Positions 1 to 9,279 are shown, counted from the stretch's first letter. The stretch is 64,000 bases of DNA from Sphingobium sp. D43FB (GCF_002312805.1 NZ_NMUA01000008.1:124001-188000), one strand, 5' to 3'. Translations and numbers: made by a program. The notes: generated by a model not told the origin, from the letters alone.

Positions 1-1355
1 AACACCGCGGTGCGCAGCACGATGCAGCTGTCCATATTGCCGTCCGGCCCGAAATAGCCGACGCCGCCAGCATAGGCCCCGCGCGTTTCGGGTTCCAGCT
101 CGGCGATGATCTCGCACGCGCGCACCTTGGGCGCGCCGGACACGGTGCCCGCCGGAAAGCCAGCGAACAGGGCGTCGAGCGCGTCCTTCTCTGGCGACAG
201 GCGGCCGACCACGTTGGACACGATATGCATGACATGGCTGTAAAATTCGACGGTGTAGCTGTCGGTCACGGTCACGCTGCCAGCGGTCGCTACCCGGCCG
301 ACATCGTTGCGGCCAAGGTCGAGCAGCATCAGATGTTCGGCCCGCTCCTTGGGATCGGCGAGCAGGCTTTCGCGGTTCGCGGCGTCCTCCACGGCGTTCT
401 TGCCGCGCGGGCGCGTGCCTGCGATCGGCCGGATCGTGACTTCGCCATCGCGCGCCCGGACCAGGATTTCGGGGCTTGACCCGATAAGCGCGAAGCCGGG
501 CAGGTCGAGATAATAGAGGAAGGGCGAGGGATTGATCCGCCGCAGTGCCCGATAAAGCGCGATCGGCGGCAGGGTGAAGGGGCTGGTGAAACGCTGTGCC
601 AGCACCACCTGAAAAATGTCGCCCGCCACGATATATTCTTTGGCGCGATCGACCATGGCGGCATAGCGGCCCGGCTCCAGCACCGGCGTCACGGCGATGT
701 CGGCAATGTCGGCCGGGGCGGGGAGGGCCGGGATCGGTGCAGCCAGCCGCGCGGCGGTCGCTTCGATCCGCTCCAACGCCTGCGCGATGGCGCGATCCGC
801 GTCGGCAAAACTGCCCTTCCACACCGGCGCGACCAGATAGAGCTGGTCGGCCAGGCGATCGAAGATCAGAATGACGGTCGGCCGCACGAACAGCATGTCG
901 GGCAGGTCGATCGGATTGGGGGCAGGGCGGGGCAGTTTCTCGACCAGGCCCACCGTCTCATAGCCGAAATAGCCGACCAGACAGGCCAGCGCTGCGGGCA
1001 GCGCCGGGTCCATCTCTGCCCGGCATTCGGCGACCAGATCGCGCAAGGCGTCCAGCGCGGCCGCCTCCAGCGGCGCAAAGGTGTCGCGGTCGGTCGCCCA
1101 GTGACGGTTGATCGCGGCGCTCTGCCCATGGGCGCGAAACACCAGGTCGGGGGCCAGGCCGATCAGGCTGTAGCGGCCGCGCACCGCGCCGCCCTCGACC
1201 GATTCGAGCAGATAGTCGCCGCGATCGGCCTCGAACAATTTGAGCGCGGCGGAGATCGGCGTGTCGGTGTCGGCAATCTGCCGCCGCCACACCAGCGCGG
1301 ACTCGCCGCGTTCCAACGCCGCCCGCGCCGCTGCGTCGCCCCCGCCTGCGATCAT
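1..1355 (-). CDS. trpE: Anthranilate synthase component I (partial, C-terminus outside the window)
   Basis: Converts chorismate to anthranilate with the glutamine amidotransferase subunit TrpG, the first step of tryptophan synthesis in the cytoplasm. About 451 residues are visible; the family is usually near 500, so about 50 are missing past the left edge. The N-terminal domain has LLES at residues 49-52, the motif known to bind feedback-inhibiting tryptophan. The chorismate-binding domain shows SSPEILV, IAGTRPRG and, near the edge, GTVSGAPKVRA. The ATG at 1355 follows the stop of the upstream ppiD-like gene with one base between them, so the two are almost certainly co-transcribed and coupled. 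A pabB or other chorismate enzyme is possible but the LLES motif favours TrpE. Confidence 0.95.
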   Translation of the reverse strand, partial: MIAGGGDAAARAALERGESALVWRRQIADTDTPISAALKLFEADRGDYLLESVEGGAVRGRYSLIGLAPDLVFRAHGQSAAINRHWATDRDTFAPLEAAALDALRDLVAECRAEMDPALPAALACLVGYFGYETVGLVEKLPRPAPNPIDLPDMLFVRPTVILIFDRLADQLYLVAPVWKGSFADADRAIAQALERIEATAARLAAPIPALPAPADIADIAVTPVLEPGRYAAMVDRAKEYIVAGDIFQVVLAQRFTSPFTLPPIALYRALRRINPSPFLYYLDLPGFALIGSSPEILVRARDGEVTIRPIAGTRPRGKNAVEDAANRESLLADPKERAEHLMLLDLGRNDVGRVATAGSVTVTDSYTVEFYSHVMHIVSNVVGRLSPEKDALDALFAGFPAGTVSGAPKVRACEIIAELEPETRGAYAGGVGYFGPDGNMDSCIVLRTAV

Positions 1356-1356
1356 C

Positions 1357-3306
1357 TTATTGGTCGCCGCTGGTGGTGGCGGCCAGCGCCCTGCGCACGC
1401 CTTCGACCGCATTGGCATTGCGCGTGACCTTCAGATGCTTTTCGACCGCGCGCTCGAACTGCTGGCCATATTCCTGGCCGATCACTTCGCCGAGCTGGTC
1501 GCGCATCTGCGCCATCAATTCGGGCTGGTTCTTGGCATCGCCCCGTTCGATCGCGTTGAGCTGGACCACGAAATAGCCGCGATCCTGGCCGATCGGCAGC
1601 GTCTTGACCGTGTTCGCCGCCATCGAGAAGAGGATGGCGATTTCGGCCGGTGGGCGCTGCTCGCCGCGCATGATGTCGGCGCGCTTGCCACTCAGCGTCT
1701 GCGGCGCGGGCAGCTTGACGCCGGCCTGCGCGATCGCGTCGGCCAGCTTCATGCCCTTGGCGACCTTGGCGCGGATCTGTTCGGCCAATGCCTTCGCCTT
1801 ATCGTTGCCGGCGTTCAGCTTATATTGCGCCTGCACGATCGGCTTGACCTTGGCCAGCGGCGGCGGCGCGGCGGCGACGATCTCGCCCGGTGCGATCATC
1901 GCATAGCGCTTGTCTGGAGTGATCGGCACCATCTGCGCGTCGTCGTCGGCGCTCATGGCAAAGACAGGCGCCAGCAGCGGCTGCACGTCGGGTGCGACCA
2001 CATAGGCCTGATCCTCGACCTGCTTGCCGGTGGCGAGCAACAACGGGCTGGTTTCGAGCTTGAGGCCATTATCCTTGACCACTTCCTCGAACGTCCCGCC
2101 ATCGGCGATCTGATCCTCCAGCTTGCCGGTAAAGTCGGCCAGCAATTGCTTTTCCTTCTGCGTCCGCAGCGTCGCGACGATTTCGTCCCGCACCGATGCC
2201 AGCGCGCGGGCGGGAATATCCTTGACCGCCGTGACGCGCAGCAACAGCCAGCCGAGCGGCCCGCGTACCGGACCAACCAGATCGCCTTGCTTGGCGGCAA
2301 AGGCGGCATCGGCCGCAGCCTTGCCCGCCGTTGTGGTCAGTGCGGCGGGCGTCTGGTCGGCCAGCGTCGCGACCGCGAGGCCAGCGCCCTGCGCCGCGGC
2401 GGACAGCGACGCGCCGCCCTTCACCTTGTCGGCAATCGCCTTGGCAGCCGCCTCGGTCGGTAGCACCAGCTGCTCCACCGTCCGGCTCTGCTTGGCGGCA
2501 TAGGCGGCCTTGTTCTGGCTATAAGCGGCGGTGATTTCCGCATCGCTTGGCTGCGAAGCCTGCGCGAAACGCTCGGCATCGACCACGGCATAGCGGATGC
2601 GCCGCTGTTCGGGGATGGTGAAGCGATCGGCATTGCGCTTGTAGAAATCGGCCAGTTGCGCGTCGGTCGGGTCTTTCTCGTCCAGGAAAGCAACCGCCGG
2701 GATTGCCGCAACCGTGCCCTGCCGCGCTTCCAGCAGCAGCGAGGCATAGGGCAGGACCAGGCTGTCGCTCGGCTTGACGCCCATGCCGATCGGGGTCAGC
2801 AACTGCCGCTGCAGGATTTCGCGGCTGATATCGTCGCGCAGATCCTTTTCCGTCAGCCGCTCGCGCGCCAGCAGATTGCGGAAATTCTCCTGGCTGAAAT
2901 TGCCCGCCGCGTCTTGAAACGCCGGGATTTGCGCAATCTGCGCATCGACCAGCCGCTTGGAGATATGCATGCCCTGATCGTCGGCAAAGGCGCGCAGCGC
3001 CAGCGACGCGACCAGCTGGTCATAGACCTGCGCCGCGCCGCCCTGCGCGAAGAAATCGTTGATCTGCAGACCGGGATCGGACCGGCGCGCATTGTCGAAC
3101 ACCCGCTGCACCCGCTCCTGCAATTCGGTTTCGGTCAGCTTGTAGCCCTTGGCCTTCGCCGCCGTGCCGCCACCGCCAAAGCTGGTGCCGAACTGGCCGC
3201 TCGACAGATCGCCCAGGATGAAGGCTGCGGCGATCGTCCCTAAGAATAGCAGCGCGAACACTGCCCCGAACCGGGATTTGATGAAGCGGCGAAAGACAGA
3301 AAGCAT
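1357..3306 (-). CDS. ppiD: SurA/PpiD-type periplasmic peptidyl-prolyl isomerase
   Basis: A 649-residue membrane-anchored periplasmic folding factor. The N-terminus has a short basic stretch and then one hydrophobic segment at about residues 13-32, the single-helix anchor of PpiD. A SurA-N-like helical region follows (about 40-175), then a diverged parvulin domain (about 265-365) and a long C-terminal helical region. PpiD proteins sit at the SecYEG exit and help outer-membrane proteins fold. The parvulin part lacks several typical catalytic residues as far as I can judge by eye, so chaperone activity without isomerase activity is plausible. It lies just upstream of trpE on the same strand, an order common in sphingomonads, and is divergent from tpiA across a 204-base promoter region. 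Confidence 0.88.
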   Translation of the reverse strand: MLSVFRRFIKSRFGAVFALLFLGTIAAAFILGDLSSGQFGTSFGGGGTAAKAKGYKLTETELQERVQRVFDNARRSDPGLQINDFFAQGGAAQVYDQLVASLALRAFADDQGMHISKRLVDAQIAQIPAFQDAAGNFSQENFRNLLARERLTEKDLRDDISREILQRQLLTPIGMGVKPSDSLVLPYASLLLEARQGTVAAIPAVAFLDEKDPTDAQLADFYKRNADRFTIPEQRRIRYAVVDAERFAQASQPSDAEITAAYSQNKAAYAAKQSRTVEQLVLPTEAAAKAIADKVKGGASLSAAAQGAGLAVATLADQTPAALTTTAGKAAADAAFAAKQGDLVGPVRGPLGWLLLRVTAVKDIPARALASVRDEIVATLRTQKEKQLLADFTGKLEDQIADGGTFEEVVKDNGLKLETSPLLLATGKQVEDQAYVVAPDVQPLLAPVFAMSADDDAQMVPITPDKRYAMIAPGEIVAAAPPPLAKVKPIVQAQYKLNAGNDKAKALAEQIRAKVAKGMKLADAIAQAGVKLPAPQTLSGKRADIMRGEQRPPAEIAILFSMAANTVKTLPIGQDRGYFVVQLNAIERGDAKNQPELMAQMRDQLGEVIGQEYGQQFERAVEKHLKVTRNANAVEGVRRALAATTSGDQ

Positions 3307-3510
3307 GAAAATATCCGAACTGCGGCGGGATGGCGGCCCGCTTTAAGGGCGGATGCGCGCGGCGGCAAGGCTTGCACTGGACAAATGCGCGAGCGCCGTT
3401 CATCGCCTCTGGCCAGTCCATGTCCCTTCCGATGGAGGCGTGACGCCACACAGGCGCGCGGCGGAGGGGGCGGGGCGACGTGCAGCAATAAAGAATAAGG
3501 GGAATAGACG

Positions 3511-4263
3511 ATGAGCAGGCGCAAGCTGGTTGTCGGCAACTGGAAAATGAACGGGATGCAGGCCGCGTTGGACGAGGTCGCCGCCATCGGCGCACGCGCG
3601 GCGCAGCATCCAGCGGTAGAGGTCGGCCTCTGCCTGCCTGCAACGCTGATCGCGGCGGCGGACGCGCGCAAGGGCGGCGCCTTCATCGGCGCACAGGATT
3701 GCCACATGCAGGTAAGCGGCGCGCATACCGGCTGCCTGTCGGCGGCGATGCTGGCCGAAGCCGGAGCAAGTTGGACCATCGTCGGCCATAGCGAGCGGCG
3801 GCAGGACCAGGGCGAAACCGACGGCGATGTCGCGGCCAAGGCGTTGGCCGCCAAGGCAGCGGGCCTCGGCGTCATCCTATGCGTGGGCGAAAGCCTGGAC
3901 GTGCGCGACGCGGGCGACGCCGAAGCGGTGGTGTCGGCGCAATTGCTCGCCTCCTTGCCCGACGGCGCGGCGGCGGACTGGCTCGCCATCGCCTATGAAC
4001 CCATCTGGGCAATCGGCACTGGCCGCATCCCGACGATGGAGGCGGTCGCGACCATGCACGCCGCCTTGCGCGCCGCGCTGGCGAGCCGGATCAGCGACGA
4101 AGCGCAGGGTATGCGCATCCTCTATGGCGGATCGATGAACGGCGACAATGCCGCCGAACTGATGGCCATCGCCGATGTCGATGGCGGCCTGGTCGGCGGC
4201 GCCAGCCTGACCGCCGAAAAATTCGCACCCATCATCGCGGCGGCGGATGGGGTGGTGGGTTAG
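3511..4263 (+). CDS. tpiA: Triosephosphate isomerase
   Basis: Interconverts dihydroxyacetone phosphate and glyceraldehyde 3-phosphate in glycolysis and gluconeogenesis. The protein has 250 residues, normal for the family. All catalytic residues are present: Asn10 and Lys12 in NWKMN, His93 in GHSERR and Glu163 in YEPIWAIGTG. The phosphate-binding ILYGGSMN and the terminal GGASL segment are also intact. Residues 71-76 read AHTGCL where many bacteria have FTGEI, a variation I associate with the alphaproteobacterial type. The ATG is preceded by an AAGGGGAA ribosome binding site. It is followed by secG and pyrG on the same strand, with two palindromic repeats between tpiA and secG. Confidence 0.98.
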   Translation: MSRRKLVVGNWKMNGMQAALDEVAAIGARAAQHPAVEVGLCLPATLIAAADARKGGAFIGAQDCHMQVSGAHTGCLSAAMLAEAGASWTIVGHSERRQDQGETDGDVAAKALAAKAAGLGVILCVGESLDVRDAGDAEAVVSAQLLASLPDGAAADWLAIAYEPIWAIGTGRIPTMEAVATMHAALRAALASRISDEAQGMRILYGGSMNGDNAAELMAIADVDGGLVGGASLTAEKFAPIIAAADGVVG

Positions 4264-4273
4264 CGCACCAAAT

Positions 4274-4396
4274 TCCTCCCCCGGCGGGGGAGGGGGACCG
4301 CTGGCGAAGCCAGTGGTGGAGGGGTGTAACCCCATCGATAGCGTGACACCCCTCCGTCAGGGCTACGCCCTGCCACCTCCCCTGCCAGGGGAGGAT
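4274..4396. repeat. Intergenic palindromic repeat, family A, copy 1
   Basis: The centre is an inverted repeat, GGAGGGGTGT and ACACCCCTCC, separated by 18 bases that include CGATAG. The outer arms are smaller hairpins (CTCCCCCGGCGGGGGAG on the left, CTCCCCTGCCAGGGGAG on the right). The same layout occurs at 37763-37866 and 44736-44858. It fills most of the tpiA-secG gap. Confidence 0.85.
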
Positions 4397-4448
4397 GGTT
4401 GGTTGTCGCCACCGCCGACGGGGTGGCGGTTCATTCCGAAACTTTCCA

Positions 4449-4508
4449 CCGTTCGGGCTGAGCCTGTCGAAGCCCTCTGCTTCCTTTCGGTAGGCGTAGG
4501 GCGAACGG
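4449..4508. repeat. Intergenic palindromic repeat, family B, degenerate copy
   Basis: Starts with CCGTTCGGGCTGAGCCTGTC and ends with GGGCGAACGG. The left arm matches the family B arm at 18957-19035 and 49207-49283; the right arm is eroded. With the family A copy it accounts for the 352-base gap before secG, in which I see no gene. Confidence 0.7.
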
Positions 4509-4615
4509 ACTTAGAATGATCCCGTGCAACGTGAACGCGCGCAATGGTTGCCCCCGCGTCGCTTCGTCGCTATGTGCCCGGCAACGCCCTCCTTACCCGG
4601 ACAGAAACCCGTCGC

Positions 4616-4990
4616 ATGTTCACTTTTCTTCTCGTCGTGCAGGCCATCGTGGCCGCCCTGCTGGTCACCGTCATCCTGATGCAGAAGTCGGAAGGCGGCG
4701 GGCTGGGCGTGGGCGGTAGCCCGGCTGGCTTCATGTCGGCGCGCGGCGCGGCGGATTTCCTCACCCGGTCCACCTCCATCCTGGCGACGGTCTTCGTTCT
4801 GTTGTCGATCGCCATGGCGGTGATCGCGGCGGTGCGCCATGCCCCGACCGACATCGACACCTCGCTGGTGCGGCAGGCACCGACGAGCCAGGGCGCGCCC
4901 GCGACCGGCACCGTCGATCCGTTGACCGGTGCGGCCGATTCGGTCGGCAATGGTGCGGCGGCCAACGGCGCGGTTCCCCTCGCCAACTAA
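4616..4990 (+). CDS. secG: Preprotein translocase subunit SecG
   Basis: A 124-residue inner-membrane subunit of the SecYEG channel that supports SecA-driven export. Two hydrophobic helices are visible, at about residues 3-20 and 55-74, joined by the family loop with SEGGGLG and the GGSPAGFMSARGAADFLTR segment. The tail is a low-complexity Ala/Gly/Thr-rich region, common in alphaproteobacterial SecG. I chose the ATG at 4616 because it begins directly before the first helix. An in-frame ATG at 4544 would add 24 residues with no family counterpart. pyrG follows on the same strand after 90 bases. Confidence 0.93.
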   Translation: MFTFLLVVQAIVAALLVTVILMQKSEGGGLGVGGSPAGFMSARGAADFLTRSTSILATVFVLLSIAMAVIAAVRHAPTDIDTSLVRQAPTSQGAPATGTVDPLTGAADSVGNGAAANGAVPLAN

Positions 4991-5019
4991 ACCGTTCATC
5001 GACATCGCTGATCTTTTTT

Positions 5020-5043
5020 AAGCGCGCGTGGATTCGCGCGCTT
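5020..5043. other. Perfect 9-bp hairpin between secG and pyrG
   Basis: AAGCGCGCG and CGCGCGCTT are separated by a six-base loop. There is a run of six T before it and no clear T-run after it, so it is not a canonical terminator for the plus strand. It may be a processing or attenuation element, or chance. Confidence 0.4.
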
Positions 5044-5080
5044 GCCCTTTGTTGTTCCGAAAGGCTAACCCTTCTCTCCC

Positions 5081-6715
5081 ATGGCGCGGTATATATTCAT
5101 CACCGGCGGCGTGGTCTCCTCGCTCGGAAAAGGCCTCATGGCCGCATCCCTTGCAGCGCTGCTGCAAGCGAGGGGCTATCGCGTCCGCATTCGGAAATTC
5201 GACCCCTATCTCAACGTCGATCCGGGGACCATGTCCCCCTATCAGCATGGCGAAGTCTATGTGACCGACGATGGTGCGGAAACCGACCTCGATCTTGGCC
5301 ATTATGAACGCTTTACCGGCGTTTCCGCGCGCCAGTCGGACAATGTCACGCAGGGCCGCGTCTATCAGACGATCATCCAGCGCGAACGGCGCGGCGATTA
5401 TCTGGGCGCAACCGTACAGGTCATTCCACACGTCACGGACGAGATCAAGGCGTTCGCCCTCGCCGATACCGACGGTCTCGACTTCGTCCTGTGCGAGATC
5501 GGCGGCACCGTGGGCGATATCGAATCGCTGCCCTTCATGGAGGCGATTCGCCAGCTGCATAACGACCTCGATCGTGGCCAATCGATCTTCGTCCATGTGA
5601 CGCTGGTGCCCTATATCGCGGCGGCCGGCGAATTGAAGACCAAGCCGACCCAGCATAGCGTCCGCGAACTGACGTCGCTCGGCATCCAGCCGGACATCTT
5701 GCTGTGCCGCTGCGAACATCCCTTGCCCGAAAGCGAGCGCAAGAAGATCGCCCTCTTCTGCAACGTGCGTCCCGAAGCGGTCATCCCCGCGCTCGACGCC
5801 TCCAGCATCTATGCCGTGCCGCAGCAATATCATGCCGAAGGGCTGGACGCCGAAGTCCTGCGCGCCTTTGGCATCGATGATGCCCCCGAGCCCTCGATGG
5901 AGCGGTGGGACGACATCATGGACCGGCAGCAGAACCCGGAAGGCGAAGTGACGATCGGCGTGGTCGGCAAATATGTCGGCCTGCTCGACGCCTATAAATC
6001 GCTGCACGAAGCGCTCCACCATGGCGGCCTTGCCAATCGGGTGAAGGTCAACATCAAGTGGATCGACGCGGAGCTGTTCGAGGAAGCGGATTCGGACATC
6101 ACCGCCCGGCTTGAACCGATGCACGGCATCCTGGTCCCCGGCGGCTTCGGCGTGCGCGGGTCGGAAGGCAAGATTGCCTCGGTCCAGTTCGCGCGCGAAC
6201 GCGGCGTGCCCTTCTTCGGCATCTGCCTCGGCATGCAGATGGCCTGTATCGAAGGCGCGCGGAACACGGCGGGTATCGAACAGGCATCGACCACCGAATT
6301 TGGCGAAACCAGCGAACCGGTCGTCGGCCTTATCACCGAATGGATGAGCACCGAAGGCTTGCAGAAGCGCACCGCCGAAACCGACCTGGGCGGCACCATG
6401 CGGCTGGGCGCTTATCCCGCCAAACTGACGGGCAATAGCGTCGTCGCTGGCGTCTATGGCACCACCGAAATCAGCGAACGGCACCGCCATCGCTATGAAG
6501 TCAACGCTGGCTATCGCGAACCACTGGAAAAGGGCGGGCTGCTCTTCTCCGGCATGTCGCCCGACGGCACGCTGCCCGAAATCGTCGAGCGGCCTGACCA
6601 TCCCTGGTTCGTCGGCGTCCAGTTCCACCCGGAACTGAAATCCAAACCCTTCGATCCCCATCCCCTGTTCGCCAGCTTCATCGAAGCGGCGGTCAAGCAG
6701 AGCCGGTTGGTATAA
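5081..6715 (+). CDS. pyrG: CTP synthase (glutamine hydrolysing)
   Basis: Makes CTP from UTP, ATP and glutamine, the last step of pyrimidine nucleotide synthesis. The 544-residue length is normal. The N-terminal synthetase domain (1-270) opens with [12 protein letters not shown], the ATP loop, and has the UTP/CTP-binding segment [20 protein letters not shown]. The C-terminal class I glutamine amidotransferase domain (about 295-544) has the nucleophile Cys382 in GICLGMQ and the His516/Glu518 pair in FHPEL. It follows secG and ends at a strong bidirectional terminator. All residues needed for activity appear intact. Confidence 0.98.
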   Translation: MARYIFITGGVVSSLGKGLMAASLAALLQARGYRVRIRKFDPYLNVDPGTMSPYQHGEVYVTDDGAETDLDLGHYERFTGVSARQSDNVTQGRVYQTIIQRERRGDYLGATVQVIPHVTDEIKAFALADTDGLDFVLCEIGGTVGDIESLPFMEAIRQLHNDLDRGQSIFVHVTLVPYIAAAGELKTKPTQHSVRELTSLGIQPDILLCRCEHPLPESERKKIALFCNVRPEAVIPALDASSIYAVPQQYHAEGLDAEVLRAFGIDDAPEPSMERWDDIMDRQQNPEGEVTIGVVGKYVGLLDAYKSLHEALHHGGLANRVKVNIKWIDAELFEEADSDITARLEPMHGILVPGGFGVRGSEGKIASVQFARERGVPFFGICLGMQMACIEGARNTAGIEQASTTEFGETSEPVVGLITEWMSTEGLQKRTAETDLGGTMRLGAYPAKLTGNSVVAGVYGTTEISERHRHRYEVNAGYREPLEKGGLLFSGMSPDGTLPEIVERPDHPWFVGVQFHPELKSKPFDPHPLFASFIEAAVKQSRLV

Positions 6716-6717
6716 GG

Positions 6718-6750
6718 AAAAAGGGAGCGCTTCGACGCTCCCTTTTTTTT
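6718..6750. terminator. Bidirectional rho-independent terminator after pyrG
   Basis: GGGAGCG and CGCTCCC around a six-base loop, with five A on the left and eight T on the right. It can end pyrG on the plus strand and the oxidoreductase gene on the minus strand, which converge here. Confidence 0.92.
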
Positions 6751-6758
6751 GTCGGCGT

Positions 6759-7871
6759 TCAGGGACGCGCGGCGTCGAACAGATGGCGATATTGGCGCGG
6801 CTGGCACCGCAGATATTGGTTGGCCGCCTTGACGGTGGCACCAAGATGCGCCGCCGCATGCCATGGCCAGCGTGGATCATAGAGAATCGTCCGCGCGATC
6901 GCGATCATATCCGCGTCCCCGGTCCCGACAATCGCTTCGGCCTGCTCGAAATCGGTGATCAGGCCGACGGCGACGACGGGGATCGACACGGCCTGCTTGA
7001 CCGCGCGGGCCAGTGGCACCTGATAGCTCGGCCCAACGGGAATCGCCTGATCGGGATGCAGCCCGCCGCTCGACACATGGATGGCCGCGCAACCCCGCGC
7101 CTCCAGCGCTTTGGCGAAGGCGATGGTCTGCTCGATATCCCATCCGCCCTCGACCCAGTCCGTGCCGGACACACGCATCGTCACCGGCTTGTCGGTAGGG
7201 AAGGCCGCGCGGACGGCATCGAAGATTTCCAGCGGCAGGCGCATCCGGTTGTCCAGACTTCCTCCATAATCATCGTCCCGCTGGTTCGAGAGGGGCGAGA
7301 GGAATTGATGCAGCAGATAGCCATGCGCGCCGTGCAACTGGATGGCGTCGATGCCGAGATGATGCGCGCGTTTCGCCGCGCTCACAAAAGCCTCGATCAG
7401 CTTGGCAATGCCATCGCGATCCAGAGCGCGCGGCGCAACGCTACCGGGCGTGAAGGGCAGGGCTGACGGAGCAACGGTCTGCCAGCCATTGACCGCGTCC
7501 GGCGCAATTTGCTTGCTCCCCTGCCAGGGGACGTGCGTCGATGCCTTGCGACCGGCATGGCCCAACTGAATCGCAATCGGCATGTCGGAATGGCGGCGCA
7601 CGCTGTCCAGCACCTGTTTCATCGCCGCTTGGGTCGCATCATCCCACAACCCGACATCGGCATGGCTGATCCGGCCTTCGGGGAGGACGGCGCTGGCCTC
7701 GATCGTCAGCAATCCCGCCCCGGACAGCGCCAACTGCCCCAGATGGATCTGATGCCAATCATTCATCTGGCCATCGACGGCCGAATATTGGCACATCGGC
7801 GCGATGACGATGCGATTGTCCAGTGTCAGGCCGCCGACCGTTATCGGCTCGAATAATTTGGGGCCACTCAT
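6759..7871 (-). CDS. NADH:flavin oxidoreductase of the Old Yellow Enzyme family (YqjM/XenA type)
   Basis: A 370-residue FMN-dependent ene-reductase that would reduce activated C=C bonds of enones, nitro compounds or other electrophiles. The TIM-barrel family is shown by the N-terminal segment with Cys27 in APMCQYSA, the redox-tuning cysteine of the YqjM/xenobiotic reductase class, by QLGHAGRK near residue 105, and by the substrate-binding pair HGAHGY in the middle. LSNQRDDDYGGS and the C-terminal ADMIAIAR are also typical. It is converging with pyrG and lies upstream of nothing it obviously serves. The natural substrate cannot be told from the sequence; a general electrophile detoxification role is inferred. 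Confidence 0.92.
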   Translation of the reverse strand: MSGPKLFEPITVGGLTLDNRIVIAPMCQYSAVDGQMNDWHQIHLGQLALSGAGLLTIEASAVLPEGRISHADVGLWDDATQAAMKQVLDSVRRHSDMPIAIQLGHAGRKASTHVPWQGSKQIAPDAVNGWQTVAPSALPFTPGSVAPRALDRDGIAKLIEAFVSAAKRAHHLGIDAIQLHGAHGYLLHQFLSPLSNQRDDDYGGSLDNRMRLPLEIFDAVRAAFPTDKPVTMRVSGTDWVEGGWDIEQTIAFAKALEARGCAAIHVSSGGLHPDQAIPVGPSYQVPLARAVKQAVSIPVVAVGLITDFEQAEAIVGTGDADMIAIARTILYDPRWPWHAAAHLGATVKAANQYLRCQPRQYRHLFDAARP

Positions 7872-7953
7872 ACACTATCCTTCAAACGGTGAAGCCTTCC
7901 GGCACTATGCCCTCGACCGCACGGATCGTCGATCGAGGGCATTGCGCTTATCG

Positions 7954-9090
7954 TCAGCGCTTGGGCGTCAGTTTCAACAACCGGCCTTGTGAGCCATCGC
8001 CGCCATCCTCCAGCACCCACAGCGCGCCGTCCGGCCCCTGGTCGACATCGCGGATGCGCGCGCCCATGTCCCATTGATCGCCCTTGGCTGCATTGTCGCC
8101 CTCCAGCTTGACCCGGACCAACGCCTTGCTCGACAGGCCGCCGATGAACAGCGATCCCTTCCAGGCCGGGAACATATCGCCCGAATAATAGAGCAGGCCG
8201 CCCGGCGAAATCACCGGATTCCAGCTCACCTTGGGTGCTTCGAAGCCATCGCCCGGCTTATGGTCGGGAATGTCGCGACCATCATAATGGCTGCCGTTCG
8301 ACACGGTGGGATAGCCATAGTTGAGACCCGGCTTGATGAGGTTCACCTCGTCGCCGCCCTTCGGCCCCATTTCCTGCTCCCACAGGCGACCATCGCCGTC
8401 AAAGGCGATGCCGAGCAGATTGCGATGGCCATAGGACCAGATGGCGGGATGAAAGCCCTTGGCCGCCAGCGGATTGCCCGCCGCCGGGGTGCCGTCGGGA
8501 TTGAGGCGCAACACTTTGCCCAGGGTCGATTTGGGGTCTTGGGCCGGATCGAATTTCTGCCGCTCGCCATTGGTGAAGAACAGATATTTGCCGTCGGGCG
8601 AAAAGGCGATGCGCCCGGAATAATGGCCATTGCCCTCGACATAGGGGCTGGCGCGGAAAATCACCTGCACGTCGGTCAGGCTGGTCGTCCCGTCGCTCGC
8701 CTGCGCAAAGGCCCCCTTGGCCAGCGCCACGCCCTTGCCGCCGTCACGGCTTTCGGAAAAGCTGAAATAGACCATCTTGTCCTGCGCGAAGCCGGGCGAC
8801 AGGACGACGTCCATCAATCCGCCTTGTCCGGCGCTATCGACGGTCGGGATGCCCGCGATCGGGATCTTCGTGCCGTTCTTGGGATCGAACAACAGCATCT
8901 CGCCCGCCTTTTCCGTTACCAGCGCGCGCCCGTCGGGCAGGAAGGTCATCGCCCAGGGCGAATCGAAATCCGCGATGGTGGCGGTGGCGAAGGGCTTGTC
9001 GGCAGGCGCGGCCGCATTTTGGCCCGTGGCGTTTTCGGCCGAACAGGCCATGAGGATGAGGGGCAGGGCGGTCATGGCTATACGGCGCAT
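7954..9090 (-). CDS. PQQ-dependent soluble aldose dehydrogenase-like lipoprotein (YliI/Asd type)
   Basis: A 378-residue six-bladed beta-propeller of the glucose/sorbosone dehydrogenase family. The signal peptide ends in a lipobox, LMAC, with Cys16 as the lipidated residue, so the protein is anchored in the periplasm or outer membrane. Family segments include FDSPWAMTFLPDGRALVTE, GGLMDVVLSPGF and YGHRNLLGIAFD. Characterised relatives such as E. coli YliI oxidise aldoses with PQQ. The cofactor pathway is not in this window. Ribosome binding site GGAG lies six bases before the ATG. A second propeller of the same superfamily is at 37873-39198. Confidence 0.88.
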   Translation of the reverse strand: MRRIAMTALPLILMACSAENATGQNAAAPADKPFATATIADFDSPWAMTFLPDGRALVTEKAGEMLLFDPKNGTKIPIAGIPTVDSAGQGGLMDVVLSPGFAQDKMVYFSFSESRDGGKGVALAKGAFAQASDGTTSLTDVQVIFRASPYVEGNGHYSGRIAFSPDGKYLFFTNGERQKFDPAQDPKSTLGKVLRLNPDGTPAAGNPLAAKGFHPAIWSYGHRNLLGIAFDGDGRLWEQEMGPKGGDEVNLIKPGLNYGYPTVSNGSHYDGRDIPDHKPGDGFEAPKVSWNPVISPGGLLYYSGDMFPAWKGSLFIGGLSSKALVRVKLEGDNAAKGDQWDMGARIRDVDQGPDGALWVLEDGGDGSQGRLLKLTPKR

Positions 9091-9157
9091 CGCGATCTCC
9101 GGTTATGAGCGTTCACAGGTGGGTCTTGAGCGATAGAATGAGTGGGGACGATTAATG

Positions 9158-9186
9158 TTGCAGATTTAATGGTCTCCGCCTATATC
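9158..9186 (+). promoter_or_regulatory. Probable sigma-70 promoter of the rimP-nusA-infB operon
   Basis: TTGCAG at 9158-9163 and TATATC at 9181-9186 are separated by exactly 17 bases. Transcription would begin near 9193, leaving a leader of about 87 bases before rimP. Confidence 0.6.
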
Positions 9187-9222
9187 GGCATTGCTTCCTT
9201 ACATCGTCAAACATGTCAGGGT

Positions 9223-9241
9223 CGCAGGCAACCAGCCTGCG
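9223..9241 (+). promoter_or_regulatory. Stem-loop in the rimP leader
   Basis: CGCAGGC and GCCTGCG form a perfect seven-base stem with a five-base loop, about 38 bases before the rimP start and within the predicted 5' untranslated region. It has no T-run. Feedback by NusA on this operon is known in enterobacteria; whether this hairpin takes part is a guess. Confidence 0.4.
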
Positions 9242-9279
9242 GCAGCGAAAGCGCGCATATATCTGGATTTGGAGATTGC

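Noticed and set aside
1-1355. trpE as a broken gene
   Set aside because: It stays open to the left edge and keeps its motifs; it is cut by the window, not truncated.
4264-4615. tRNA or small RNA gene in the tpiA-secG gap
   Set aside because: The strong hairpins there are copies of dispersed palindromic repeats (families A and B); no cloverleaf is seen.
5020-5043. Rho-independent terminator between secG and pyrG
   Set aside because: The T-run precedes the hairpin and none follows it on the plus strand; kept only as an unexplained hairpin.
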